A stretch of 64,000 bases of DNA, from contig BCHS01000001.1 in the NCBI GenBank assembly GCA_039545275.1, forward strand, positions 2,062,853 to 2,126,852, in the 5' to 3' direction. The DNA is from Pseudomicrostroma phylloplanum. Taxonomy: Eukaryota; Basidiomycota; Exobasidiomycetes; Microstromatales. Shown in pieces: positions 32,532 to 42,295 of this stretch (positions within the stretch are counted from its first letter, which is position 1; each line of letters starts with the position of its first letter). The notes under the pieces were generated by a model, which saw nothing but the letters and a program-made list of their open reading frames with translations, made no database searches and was not told the origin of the DNA. The position numbers and the translations under genes were made by a program.

Positions 32532-33428
32532 GCTGCCACTGATCAAGCTGGAAATGACCTGCGAAGGACGATTGTGAAGTTTGCAATGCCACATTACTTG
32601 CCTTTGTATGAATGAGGTGCTGTTTGGTCTCCTTTCCGCCTCTCTGGTCAGAAAGGTCCCGCTCGTGAGACTGAAGACATATGGAGTGTGGCAGGACTAC
32701 CATGAGAGAGAGCACACTTCCCCTTGGCTTCGTTGGCAGCCGCCCGCAGTAGGCTCCGAGTATTCAGAGGTGTAGCTGAGGAGGGTGAGAGGTAAGATGG
32801 TTGTGATGGTAAAGGAGGATGAGGACCCGCGCCCGGAGCTGTGACGCAGTGACGAGGCCATGACGTTTTCATTTGTTGCCGCCTGCGCCTGACGCCATGC
32901 AGCTACGTACCACGCCGCCCGGCCGCCCGCCCGGCAAGGAAGCGGAGACGGCCGGCTGCTCAGAGTAGAGGAAAGAGGTGCTCCTTGACTTGATACTCAT
33001 TCATCCTCCGAGCAGCATTCGCAAAGGATGTCAAGTCGAGCTCGAAAGGGGTACCTCTCTCAAGCCTAGGTCATCTTCCACGAGCAGCAAAGTCGTCAAC
33101 TTTCGCGCGGCTCGTCTATACACTTGTCCACGTGTGGCGCGGATCTGCTGCGAGAAGCGATACCGTCGAGGTTTGAAGAGGTAGAAAGGTGAGACACGGT
33201 GATGTGAGGACAACAGCAGCCGAGTGGAGACAGTACAATGCATGCTGTATATGGCACTCTTAGATTTCTCACATCGCGCCGCTGTCGCTGTGTCAAGTCC
33301 AAGTTCTCATTCTGATCAGAAAGTAGACATGAAGAACCGCAACATGCTGCACCGCCTTCACCACCCTTCGCGAGTCATAGAATGCATTCACAACTTCGCC
33401 CTTCCATCACTCTTGCTTCGCCCTTCCA
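32532..33428. other. Gap between A6 and A7
   Basis: About 900 bases, no supported gene. A 22-base tandem duplication sits at its right edge. Confidence 0.5.
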
Positions 33429-33438
33429 TCACTCTTGC
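33395..33438 (+). repeat. Tandem duplication of a 22-base unit
   Basis: Two adjacent copies of a 22-base unit beginning ttcgcccttccatcactc, overlapping the 3' end of A7. Confidence 0.85.
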
Positions 33439-34482
33439 TCTATCTCTTCTCCTGCCTCTGTGAGAATGGTGCGTGCCTCAGACATCCCCAAGTTCCATCT
33501 ATTTGGCCCTTCTGCCAAAGGCGTGAGCCCCAACCTTGCCAGTTGGTCTCCATCTTGTAGGAAGCCCAATTGCCTTCTGCAGCGATCAAAATCTTGCCTT
33601 TCATCCTGAAGGAGAACTTGATCCACATTAGGAGGAGGGACTACCAGCTGAAAGCGCAGGCACCTTGCGAGCACCTAACATGGACAGGGCAATGTAGCAT
33701 ACATGGTGAGAATGAACGAGAACGCAGTCAGTCTGGAAGCGCTGCGAAGGCTTTGGATTGGGATAGGGACATCTGGACTTACCTGTGCAAAATCTTCCAG
33801 GAAGAGAGGGAACTTCTCTGGGTCACTGGAACTCGTCCTCTTGACGAGGCAAGTTGCTGATTGCCGCCTCCCCCTTCCTCTGTCTCCACTTGATGTTGAT
33901 CAGGATGACGTTGAGGCCCTTTCGCTTATAATCACTGAGCTCTTGGCTCATCTGTCTGGGCGTTTCGTTGGCCCAGACGACCTCGAGGACGGTGACAGAC
34001 TCTGCCCCTCTAATATGCGCCCAGGAGCCATCGGGCTCTCTGTGCTCCTTGAAGCTCCTTGGTTCCATTTTAATCCTGCTCTCGTTCACCGAGTAGAGCC
34101 TGCTTGAGCTGAAGCACACTAGCAGTGACGTGGAGACTGTCAAAGGAGAATGTCAGTCCAAGCGCTTATAAGTTGCTGGAGACTGGCTGACAGCGGCTGC
34201 GTGTACCCACATCTACGTAGTCCAAGGAGCGAACACCCTGAAAGGCGTCGAATGGAAAGCTCTTTGCCTTGCCTGGCAATGGGCGCGCGGAGCATTGGGA
34301 GATTTGGCCCGGAGACTCGCTGGCTTCGTCGGTTGAGGTATTCTGTGAGGAAAGGAAAGAGGCAACTCTCAGTGAACCTGTCCTGTGCGGTCTCGATGCC
34401 ATCAGGAATTACTCACTCGTAGTAGTGGGACTCTCGTAGCAACGTTGTGTTGGTATTGAAGAGAGGTACCAAGGTTGGGCAT
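33429..34482 (-). pseudogene. Family A paralogue A7 (type I), internally deleted
   Basis: Starts probably at 34,482 (MPNLGTSLQYQHN) and splices to PGQISQCSARPLPGKAKSF and then to KEHREPDGSW, SVTVLEVVWANET and GLNVILINIKWRQ. After RQEDEF the reading meets a stop (33,823). The same DNA in another frame continues FPLFLEDFAQ then GTAAGT, which is the end of exon 3 in A1/A2. The C-terminal exon (LGLTPLAEGPNRWNLGM) remains downstream. So about fifty codons plus an intron seen in A1/A2 are missing, with a frame change at the join. Earlier 5' exons (a TATA-like ctatataata lies near 34,934) are possible but uncertain. Confidence 0.5.
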
Positions 34483-35932
34483 ATCTGTGAGGAACGATGC
34501 ACAGTACCGCACGTGAGCATGATCTGGTGTGAACTCGTAGACTAGATAGATAGATGATCACTCACCTTGCCTTGCCGTCGTGTCCATCTACTAGTCCTCG
34601 AGTGCTGCTTGAGATCTCGTATCCCATCCGTCAGGTCTGTCTCGCTACCGATGTGAGGCTCTGAGGCTTGGAGAGTAGAGTGGTCTCTGTCGAAGACTGT
34701 CAGAGGTGGACGACAACAGAAGGCAGCAGTGGTCAGCTTCGACTCATCGAACGGACTGCTATCTGGGCCCTTGTACTCACCTTGGTCTGGGTGTTGAGTG
34801 TCCAGTGTCCGGCTCAGCCGGCCCAGTGGAGGTAGAGGATCGTTATGAGAGGCGAGGTGTTGAGTGGTGAAGAGATAGTTGGCAGGGTTGGTGATGGCGA
34901 GAAGGCGGTCTGGAGTTTGGCGATTGTAGGCGTATTATATAGGTCGTCGAGGGGCGAAGGCGGTCAAGGACGTTGCGCGATGAAAATCGCCTGTCGAGAT
35001 ATTCGTTCTCTGGTGGGATCGTCATCCAACAAATCTGCGGGCGCGCTCGGGCTGTGTAGGTGCTGAGCTGGTTGCGACAGAGCAAACCTCTTCGTCCGAC
35101 CTGCTCCGAGTGATGAGGAGTACCGGCGACGGCTTGAAGGATTCAAGCGGCTGGTCTTGTGATGTGATGGTCTGAAGGCGTCTGAGCATCGAGGAGGATA
35201 CGCGTAGGAGTAGGAAGAGGAAGCAGTGCAGTGAGTGGCACTCCGCTCTCGCTGGACATAATCTTGTCGTGCGCCTGTGAGATCCACAACCTCGGCTTTG
35301 GGCCATTGCAGTACACCGAGGTTCGCTTCGGACATGGTCGACATCGCGTTCAGCTCAGCTCGCTTCGTCATACCCACGCACGGCGAAAGTTCCGAAGCTT
35401 ACTTTCGTCACACCTTTGCTCCACACACAAGACGCAGCCGCAACAGTCTTCACTTTACCCCCGCAAACGACGCTGAGGGTCGTATCTCTGGCGTTGCTCG
35501 GTCACACGTCGGGCACCTACCGGCCATCTCACGGCGTCTCAGCACTACTGACTCTGCGTCTCCTTTGCTCCCATCACGCATGATCACTTGCCGGCGGGAT
35601 CAACAGAGTAGCAAGGGAAGTCGGAAGGGGCCGGACCGGGACGAGGGTAGCAACTCGGACTGGAAGCATCACAGCCCCCGTTCGTACACCGAGAGCTGGA
35701 CCTGAGCCTACTCGTGACTCGACTCAGGGGCAAGGCGTGAGTATAGCAATAAGGCCATGACGGACAAAATCGGGCGAGTAGGCAAGAGTGTAGAGCTGCA
35801 ACGTCCTAGCTATAGTATCGCATGCTCGCTCGAAGGTCTGATGTGTCCGCTCTTACATTGATAATAGAAGAGGTCAGTCTCGAATGCCTTGCCAGCTCAC
35901 GTCTCTCCTGCACCTCTCCGTCCCTCCCTCGC
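34483..35932. other. Gap between A7 and B7
   Basis: About 1.45 kb. Possible non-coding 5' exons of A7 with GTGAGT donors lie at about 34,560-34,690 and 34,780-34,870. A minus-strand frame at 34,964-35,344 starts MSTMSEANLGVLQWPKAEVV and could encode about 126 residues, but has no relative or domain here and is not called. Confidence 0.45.
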
Positions 35933-36361
35933 TCAATCATCAATGAACATCGTATGCAAGCAATTCTTAACACATCTCCCCGTCCCCACAAATCCACCCT
36001 TGACCTTCTCCTTCCAAGGGTAGTCTCTAATCGCATCCTTGACATGGCGCAGCTTCCAGCGTTGTGATCTCTGCTTGCGCCAGCGTCGCGTGGCTGCATC
36101 GCCCTTGGGGGAGGAAGGAGTGCCGAGGGGATTGGTGAAGCCCCAACTTCGGCCGGGGGTGGAAAATTTGGGTGGGGAGGAAGAGTCGGGGAGGAGCTCT
36201 TCGGTGATTTCGTCTGTTCGCCTTAGCAGGGGAAGAGGGGTTCGCATCCCTGCAGAGGAAGGGTAGGAGTTCAAGGCGAGGTCACCTACTGGCGCAGCTA
36301 GTGTACCTTGAGAGACGAACAACAGAGCCGCCAGGGTGGAGATAAGATAGGGGAGCTGCAT
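35933..36361 (-). CDS. Small secreted protein B7 with GTPSSPxGDxATR motif and CxxxC tail
   Basis: A 142-residue protein from the ATG at 36,361: signal peptide MQLPYLISTLAALLFVSQGT, then a Ser/Pro/Leu-rich stretch with LLRRTDE (a possible Kex2-type site). GTPSSPKGDAATRRWRKQ matches B1. The tail KEKVKGGFVGTGRCVKNCLH has a CxxxC pair. B1, B6 and B7 form a recognisable subfamily although they lie 5-16 kb apart. Confidence 0.73.
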   Translation of the reverse strand: MQLPYLISTLAALLFVSQGTLAAPVGDLALNSYPSSAGMRTPLPLLRRTDEITEELLPDSSSPPKFSTPGRSWGFTNPLGTPSSPKGDAATRRWRKQRSQRWKLRHVKDAIRDYPWKEKVKGGFVGTGRCVKNCLHTMFIDD

Positions 36362-37190
36362 TGTAGAGCAGACGTCTAGGAGGAACACAGCAAGTCTTTG
36401 TGACGAGCTACGTCAGCGTAAAGGATCAGTCGCAGGTCCAGCCTGCAGACAGCGAGTACCGAGTCGTCTGGTGTACAATAGTGCTCAGAAAAGGAACAAC
36501 GACGAGCCGAAAGAAGCAACAGTGTGCCACTATCCTTATGTATCGGACCAAGCTGGACCAGGAGTCCGGCACCGGCATAGATCGATAGAGCAAATCACTA
36601 CAGTACAGTACAATACAGTACAGTATAACTCTTGCTCGCAATGTCAGTGGGCTGATTGCTCTTGACCCAAGTGGGTTTCTCGCTCCGGAGTGCAGTGACT
36701 CGGAGATGAGGGCAGTGCAGGCACCGCCCCTCGCTTGTGACCAGCACTACAGTAGCAAACCGGACGCAGCGCCGAGAGTCCGGAGAGGCTGCACCTCCAT
36801 GCAATGCGATGAAGTCATTGGCGGATATCAGGGGCATAGAGTGGGAGTGGGATTTTGTTTGCTAGCACTTGAACGCCCTGGGCGCGGTGCTATAGGCAAA
36901 GAGCGGGCTGATGGATTGCTTTGCTGTACCTTTGAGAGGACTCATTTGAGATTTGTGCTCGCAAGCGACACACATCGCCACGCGGACGAGCGATGAGCGT
37001 TGCTGCTTCAGACCAGGTATATCCCGTGGCGAGGAGTGGAGGGTCGTTTGCTCTTCAGACACAGACATTGATGCTGCCGGGTCGACGTACGTGTAGGAGA
37101 AGCTGACGTCGAGTCGTTTCAGTTGGATTCGCAGCAGGCTCGCGATGTACAGAGCTACGATCTGCCTGCACGCTCCTGCTCAGCCACACC
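36362..37190. other. B7-B8 intergenic region with simple repeat
   Basis: About 830 bases. It contains an acagt-rich stretch (36,600-36,626). No supported gene. Confidence 0.5.
36600..36626 (+). repeat. Simple repeat rich in acagt
   Basis: Imperfect repetition of acagt/acaat over 27 bases in the B7 upstream region. Confidence 0.7.
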
Positions 37191-37864
37191 TCAACACCCC
37201 CCAAAGCAGCCCCCAATCTTCTTGAGCAACCCTTTCCTCCGACCACTTCCCCGTCGTGGGATCCGATAGACGTGTCCTGGAGGGAGGTTTATAGGGAAGG
37301 ACGGTGATCCGCTGCCAAGGACCACATTGATCGGCGGTGAGGAGTGTCTGCGCGGTGAAGAAGCCCTCTGCGCTGGGGAATGTCTGGACGGCGACGAGTG
37401 TCTGGAAGAAGAAGAAGATCCAGTACGTCCCGGCGAGTTTCTCTGAGGAGAGAGGTGCATCTGAGTCCAGTCGGCTGGGTCAGAAGGGTAGTGCCGCCAG
37501 CGAGGAGGAGAAACAACAGTCTGTCCCTGTCCCTGCTGGGTGCGCCAGGTGGAAGGTCCCGCCTGATCCGGTCTTGGTGCAGGCCGACGAGGAGGCGAGA
37601 AGGTCTGTGTTGTATCTCTAGAGTCAGGAGGGCGGTTGCTGGGCCTGACGGTGTAGTGCTCCGCGTTGTAGGGTAGTAAGGATGTGCGGGCGCTGGGTCC
37701 CATGGCAGGGGCTGAGCTCCGTGGGAGATGTCGACGAAGTCTGGCGAGCCAATGGAGGAGGCAGGAGAAGAGGACCCTGAATGACTCCTGGTGCAGAGGG
37801 CGGGAGAGGCCGTTATGAAGAGCAGGAAGCTCAGCATGAGATAGAGCTGTGGTAGTCTGAGCAT
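37191..37864 (-). CDS. Small secreted protein B8, frame broken between signal and tail
   Basis: The start at 37,864 gives a signal peptide (LYLMLSFLLFITASPALC) and a Ser/Pro-rich stretch, but this frame runs on to a Leu/Arg-rich end at 37,289. A second minus frame ending at 37,191 carries the family-like Ser/Arg-rich middle and the typical tail GRRKGLLKKIGGCFGGC. Joining them needs an intron or a frame change between about 37,660 and 37,800, and I found no clean GT-AG pair giving the right phase. It may be a pseudogene, a sequencing error or an unusual splice. Confidence 0.5.
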
Positions 37865-38768
37865 TGTAATCGCGGATGCGAAAGAACGTAAGAGAACGTT
37901 GCCGTAATGTACGGTGAGGGAGGGTGAATGTGCTGTACGTGTGGTCTTCTTGTGAAGTAGAAGGCCGCTGGAAGACCTGCTTCCAGCTTTTTATACTGCG
38001 ATGAAGATGGGGTGCTCGAAGGAGCATGAGAAGTCAAGAAAGTCCAGAGACAGACAATGGGTTTTGCCGGAGGTGCTGACGAAGGTCGCAAGAAGTACCT
38101 CTGCATCTGTTGCTCTGACTCGCCGTTCGTTCGACATGGACTCACACTTCGGTCGGAGAGGCTGGCGCTCATCCTTCGACGGAGCTTGGCAGGGAGTTGC
38201 TGCGTTTGCCTAGCCTGGCCCAGACTGAGCCGGTGAGCATTGCCTCGAGGCAAAATTCGGTAAACTCCAGGGATGTAGCCTTTGGAGCAAAGCATAGTGT
38301 ACCAGGATTGGTGGCTCGGCAGGAAAGGATGGGACATCAGCCTGTCGAAAGTGCTGTCGGCCGAAGAAGGGGTCATGGTCCCGTACCGTTTTCACCTTTG
38401 GCCCCTGTTCGGCTTCTTCGAGTCCTCTTCCCCCTCATCGAGAAAAGGTGGCCCGAGCACTCGCTTTCGCTCCGTTCCTTCCTTTCCGCTCAACCCTTTG
38501 CGATCATTCCCATCTTCTCTTACTTGCTCCCAAACATCCCCTGATCTCACCAAGACCGTTGGTCAGGAGCTGAATCGCTCTGCTCTTCCTCTTCCTCTCT
38601 GTATGTCCGGCTGGATCTCAGACCGGACCTGACGGGCGAGGCGAAGATGACCTCCGAGGATCGTGCGAGACAGGGCTCTGAGGCCGAGAGGATGCACCTC
38701 CTATTGAATTCGGCGAGCTACAGTACGACGAATCTCTCACTGCGGGCAAGGTCACCGTCTCTACAGCG

Positions 38769-39242
38769 TTAGCTCCCACTGAATCTGCACCATACGTCGG
38801 CGAATCTCGGCCGCTTCCTCGCCGGGGAAGAAGAAGAAGAAGCCGCTCCATCACATTCTCGTAGGGAAGCCCCACCTACAGCACCACCGGCACCACCGGC
38901 AGTCAAACCATCCACTCGCTCCCGCTCCGACGAGCTCTTCCGGACCTCACGTCTCAAATTCGTCCGCACTTTATACAGGTCTGGACGCGAATAGGCAAAG
39001 GGGAGACGCCAGCGTGGAGCAGCTGGGAGGGGCTCAGGACAGGGGGTAGAGAGGTACGTATACTCGGGTGAGCCGTGAGTTGATGCTGGAGAGGAGGAGA
39101 GAGGAGAGCTGGGGAAAGTGCGGTCTTGCGACCTTGAAGAGGTAGCGATGGTTGCGGATGTTGGGATCGAGAGCAGGAGAGGGATGAGGCTGAGCAAGAG
39201 AGCGCTGCAGAGGGTTTGATTGGGCCTAGCCGTACGTCTCAT
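38769..39242 (-). CDS. Putative small secreted protein B9
   Basis: A 157-residue protein from the ATG at 39,242: MRRTARPNQTLCSALLLSLI is a signal-like N-terminus, followed by Ser/Pro-rich sequence and VRTNLRREVRKSSSERER. The end (ARKRPRFADVWCRFSGS) is basic with one Cys, weaker than other members. Base positions and orientation fit the cluster. Confidence is lower because the tail is atypical. Confidence 0.5.
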   Translation of the reverse strand: MRRTARPNQTLCSALLLSLIPLLLSIPTSATIATSSRSQDRTFPSSPLSSSPASTHGSPEYTYLSTPCPEPLPAAPRWRLPFAYSRPDLYKVRTNLRREVRKSSSERERVDGLTAGGAGGAVGGASLRECDGAASSSSSPARKRPRFADVWCRFSGS

Positions 39243-39830
39243 CTTGGAGCTTCGTCTCTCAGGTGGCCACAAAGACTCGGACGCATATCTGGTGTCCAGC
39301 GCAGATCAAGAGCCAGCCCTTGATCGCAAGGCGTTACAGTGTCGGAGCAAAAGGTGATCATTGTCTCAGTGTGGACACAAGACTGTCTCAAAGTAAAGTG
39401 GGACGATGAGTCGTCTCGCCGGGAAAAGATGGTCAGAGCATTGCCCGCCTTGTTTCAGCGACATCCGAAAGTGTTTGCTCACTGGAGGCAAGCTTACTCG
39501 CTCCCATGAGGACTATGTATAGGCCGTAGCAACTTGTTGGAGCAATCTGACATGGCTGCTCCACTCTGTGCTTTGCTCGCTGTCGAGTTCGCTCGGCTTC
39601 CTACTTGCGGGCTGAGTTGCGATCAACACCGACCCCACAATGCACACGTGGAACAGCAATAAATATCCGATGAAAACGTTCAGTATCATCCAGTCAAGCC
39701 GGTCCATCAGTCCTACCACTACATCTGCAGAGCTGGCCTCTATTTACTGCCTTTCGAACGAGCCTCGGCGTTGCTGAACAAATACTACCAACGCTCTACC
39801 CTCTTACATAGGATCTGTCCTGCCGCCATC
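39243..39830. other. Divergent promoter region B9/B10
   Basis: About 590 bases between oppositely oriented genes; no frame supported as a gene. Confidence 0.5.
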
Positions 39831-40235
39831 ATGAGATTCTGGCACATCGCGACTTTGGCTCTCCTACTGTCTCTGGTAGCTTGTTCCGTATCAGCGCAAG
39901 AGCTCAATCGCCTCTCCACCGATGTCCAACCTCTCTGGCCACGAACGGACCCTCCGACTCGTCAGCTCTCTTTCGGCGCTTCCTCTTCAGGCTTAGCCTC
40001 AGCGTCCCAGCGCATGCGCCAGCAAGTGCACGTCCCCACTTCGCGCAGACACCACAGCAAGGAGAGCGTTCGGATGTTCCCACTCGCCAGAGGCTCCTCC
40101 TCGAGACGCCACCATGTCCGCCGTCCTGAGACGCCGGTGGGACCGCAGCCGAAGAAGGGCGTGATGGGAAGGTTGAAGATGGGACTGGCGAAGGTTGGTG
40201 GGTGCTTTGTTGGAGATCCTGTCAGGTGTACCTAG
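39831..40235 (+). CDS. Small secreted protein B10 with basic Cys tail
   Basis: A 134-residue protein from the ATG at 39,831: signal peptide MRFWHIATLALLLSLVACSV, then Ser/Arg/His-rich middle, and a tail PKKGVMGRLKMGLAKVGGCF ending with a second Cys in VRCT. The tail closely resembles those of B8 (KGLLKKIGGCFGGC) and B14 (NGVLGRLKSALKGC). Confidence 0.75.
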   Translation: MRFWHIATLALLLSLVACSVSAQELNRLSTDVQPLWPRTDPPTRQLSFGASSSGLASASQRMRQQVHVPTSRRHHSKESVRMFPLARGSSSRRHHVRRPETPVGPQPKKGVMGRLKMGLAKVGGCFVGDPVRCT

Positions 40236-40319
40236 GTCTCGAGCTGCGCAGCCCTGTACTACACACTGAGCCATGCGACTGTTGTCTTTTGCTGCATGTG
40301 CCTGCCGCCAGAAACTTGA

Positions 40320-40832
40320 CTAGCAATTCTTCATGAAGCAGAAGCCTTTCCTCAGTGCGCCTTTCGCCGACCGAATCACCCCTTTTCCCGCTTTAACCGC
40401 TACCTTGGCCGAACTTGTCGCCTTCTCGCGTATGGCCGAGACGGTAGACTGGCTGCCTCCCTGAGGATGACGACCAGAAGGAGACCCACCCGCAAAATGT
40501 ACGTATCCTGACCTTTCTTCCTCTCTTCCCAACCCAAGGTTCCCCATCCTCTTCCTCGCCGCCTCCTTCTCCTGCAGCCACTTTGGCTGCTGCCCAGTCT
40601 CGCGAAGGATGTCTGTCCGGTAGACGCGCTTGTGGCCTTCGTAGGTGTAGGGGAGACCGAAAGGATTGCGATCGGCCGGATCCGAGTCTCGACTTCTTGG
40701 CACCAGAAGCGGAAGACTTTTAGGATAGCCTGGGACATGCGCTGGGAGGTGCCTGCTTGGGGATGGCGACGCTGCTGCTGAGAGTGTGAGGGCGCACAGC
40801 GCTATAGCGATAAAATCAAAGAATGTCCGCAT
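40320..40832 (-). CDS. Small secreted protein B11 with basic Cys-pair tail
   Basis: A 170-residue protein from the ATG at 40,832: signal peptide MRTFFDFIAIALCALTLSAA, a Pro-rich stretch, a charged KWLQEKEAARKRM segment, and a tail KAGKGVIRSAKGALRKGFCF ending MKNC, so a CxxxxC pair sits at the very end. Convergent with B10 with only 84 bases between stops. Confidence 0.75.
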   Translation of the reverse strand: MRTFFDFIAIALCALTLSAAASPSPSRHLPAHVPGYPKSLPLLVPRSRDSDPADRNPFGLPYTYEGHKRVYRTDILRETGQQPKWLQEKEAARKRMGNLGLGREEERSGYVHFAGGSPSGRHPQGGSQSTVSAIREKATSSAKVAVKAGKGVIRSAKGALRKGFCFMKNC

Positions 40833-41631
40833 GACTTGCCAGAGGTCGGTGGGGGTAGCGTGAGTGGGACTTGACCTGCAGTGGCCTGCCAAAAGGAGGT
40901 CGTCTCGTCGCCAAGAGCGATGGAAAAACAAATGTTAGTGATTGTAGCTTCTTTCAAGTATTCGAAAGGGACATCTGTCGGTGTTGCTTCGAAGGTATCG
41001 ACTTGGCCGCAAGCGAGAAGATCTCATTTAATTGAAGGCAATCGAGCTGGAGCTCACCGTGCGGTTGCTTACCGCAACTCAAGGTCAATGTCTCCGTCCC
41101 CACTGCAGAAGCGCAATTGGCATCGGATGACCGCCCAGACAGCAAGACGATAAATGCACCTTTCCATTCGAGAGGCTGTTTCCAGGTCTAGTCCTGACAA
41201 GGATACGGCTTCGCATATCTCGTCTGGTGCGCTCAGACAATCAGGTCGATTGCGCAAAGACCGCGCCGCAACCTCCATTAGTCGGAGGAAGAATCATTTG
41301 CTTTGCCTTTTGCTGTGCGAGGGGCGAGTTCCTTTTGCTGGCTGACTTGACTGTGTGTGCGTAAGTCCGCAATGAATTCATGGTTTCCCATCAACTGAGG
41401 CGAGCGCAAAGCGCCTAGGGCCAAGCCTTGTGATCGAGCGCTTGATCAGACGATCAGCCTATATTCGGCGGATGTAGGGTTTGCGCAGAGGCAACCGGCT
41501 AGGCTGTGCAGAGAGCCAATATGCGAAGTATATATCAGCTGCCGGCGGACCACTCTCGGTCAGTGTCCGCGCTTGTGTCGCAAGTCCAGCACCATCTCTG
41601 AGCGCTGTGCCCCTTCCGGCCAAACTTCACC
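40833..41631. other. Divergent region between B11 and B12
   Basis: About 800 bases, no supported gene; likely promoters of both neighbours. Confidence 0.5.
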
Positions 41632-41985
41632 ATGAGGTCAACGCAAGTGCTCTTCCTCTTCACGCTGCTGGTCAGCACCATCCTCACCGTCCAAGCCTCA
41701 CCTCTGCTCCACACCCGGAGCACCGCTCCTAGAGCAAACCCCTATGAACCCTCACCCTCACCCTCACGGCAGCGTGCCCTCGATCGCCGCAACAACAGCT
41801 TCTTCAAATCCTTCAAGAAGAAGTTCAAGAAATGCGTCGCCTGCGGAGCCAGGAGCGAAGTGCGTCCTCGTCCTATAGCCGGACAACAGGACGAGCAGCC
41901 GCGCCCAGCGCCGCGACGGCAGAGTATGTATGGGCTTACGGAGATGCGTGCGGGATGGCCGGAGTCTCCACGCAATTGGGGCTGA
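41632..41985 (+). CDS. Small secreted protein B12 with internal FKKKFKKC motif
   Basis: A 117-residue protein. Signal peptide MRSTQVLFLFTLLVSTILTV. The basic helix NNSFFKSFKKKFKKCVAC with a CxxC pair lies near the middle, followed by about 45 further residues rich in Arg/Pro. The motif FKKCVAC resembles B15 FKKCVGC, but there it is C-terminal; here the extra tail may be read-through past an ancestral stop. Confidence 0.7.
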   Translation: MRSTQVLFLFTLLVSTILTVQASPLLHTRSTAPRANPYEPSPSPSRQRALDRRNNSFFKSFKKKFKKCVACGARSEVRPRPIAGQQDEQPRPAPRRQSMYGLTEMRAGWPESPRNWG

Positions 41986-42295
41986 GGCGAGGTGTGGGAC
42001 TTCGGGTCAGACGCTCGTGCTTGAAAGAGAGGAAGACTGTTGAGCTCGACGGGCTGAAGTCTTCGCTTTGTCCGTTGAATTGGAAGGACTTCTTTTGTAT
42101 TTACACGCACCCGCTGCACAGGTGTCTCATTCGCATCTATCGCCCATAAACAGTACGCTCGTCAATCACTGTGTACCCCTGCGCGTGAGGACCCCGCTCC
42201 ATCCCCCTCAATCATGCCAAACCGCCCAGTGACATCCCACTGGCGTCCTCTCCGGTCCCACACTAATGACTTGATCAGGACCGGAACGCCGCTAC

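Noticed and set aside
37289..37864. B8 frame as a complete protein ending at 37,289
   Set aside because: Its second half is Leu/Arg-rich shadow sequence and lacks the family tail, which lies in the other frame.
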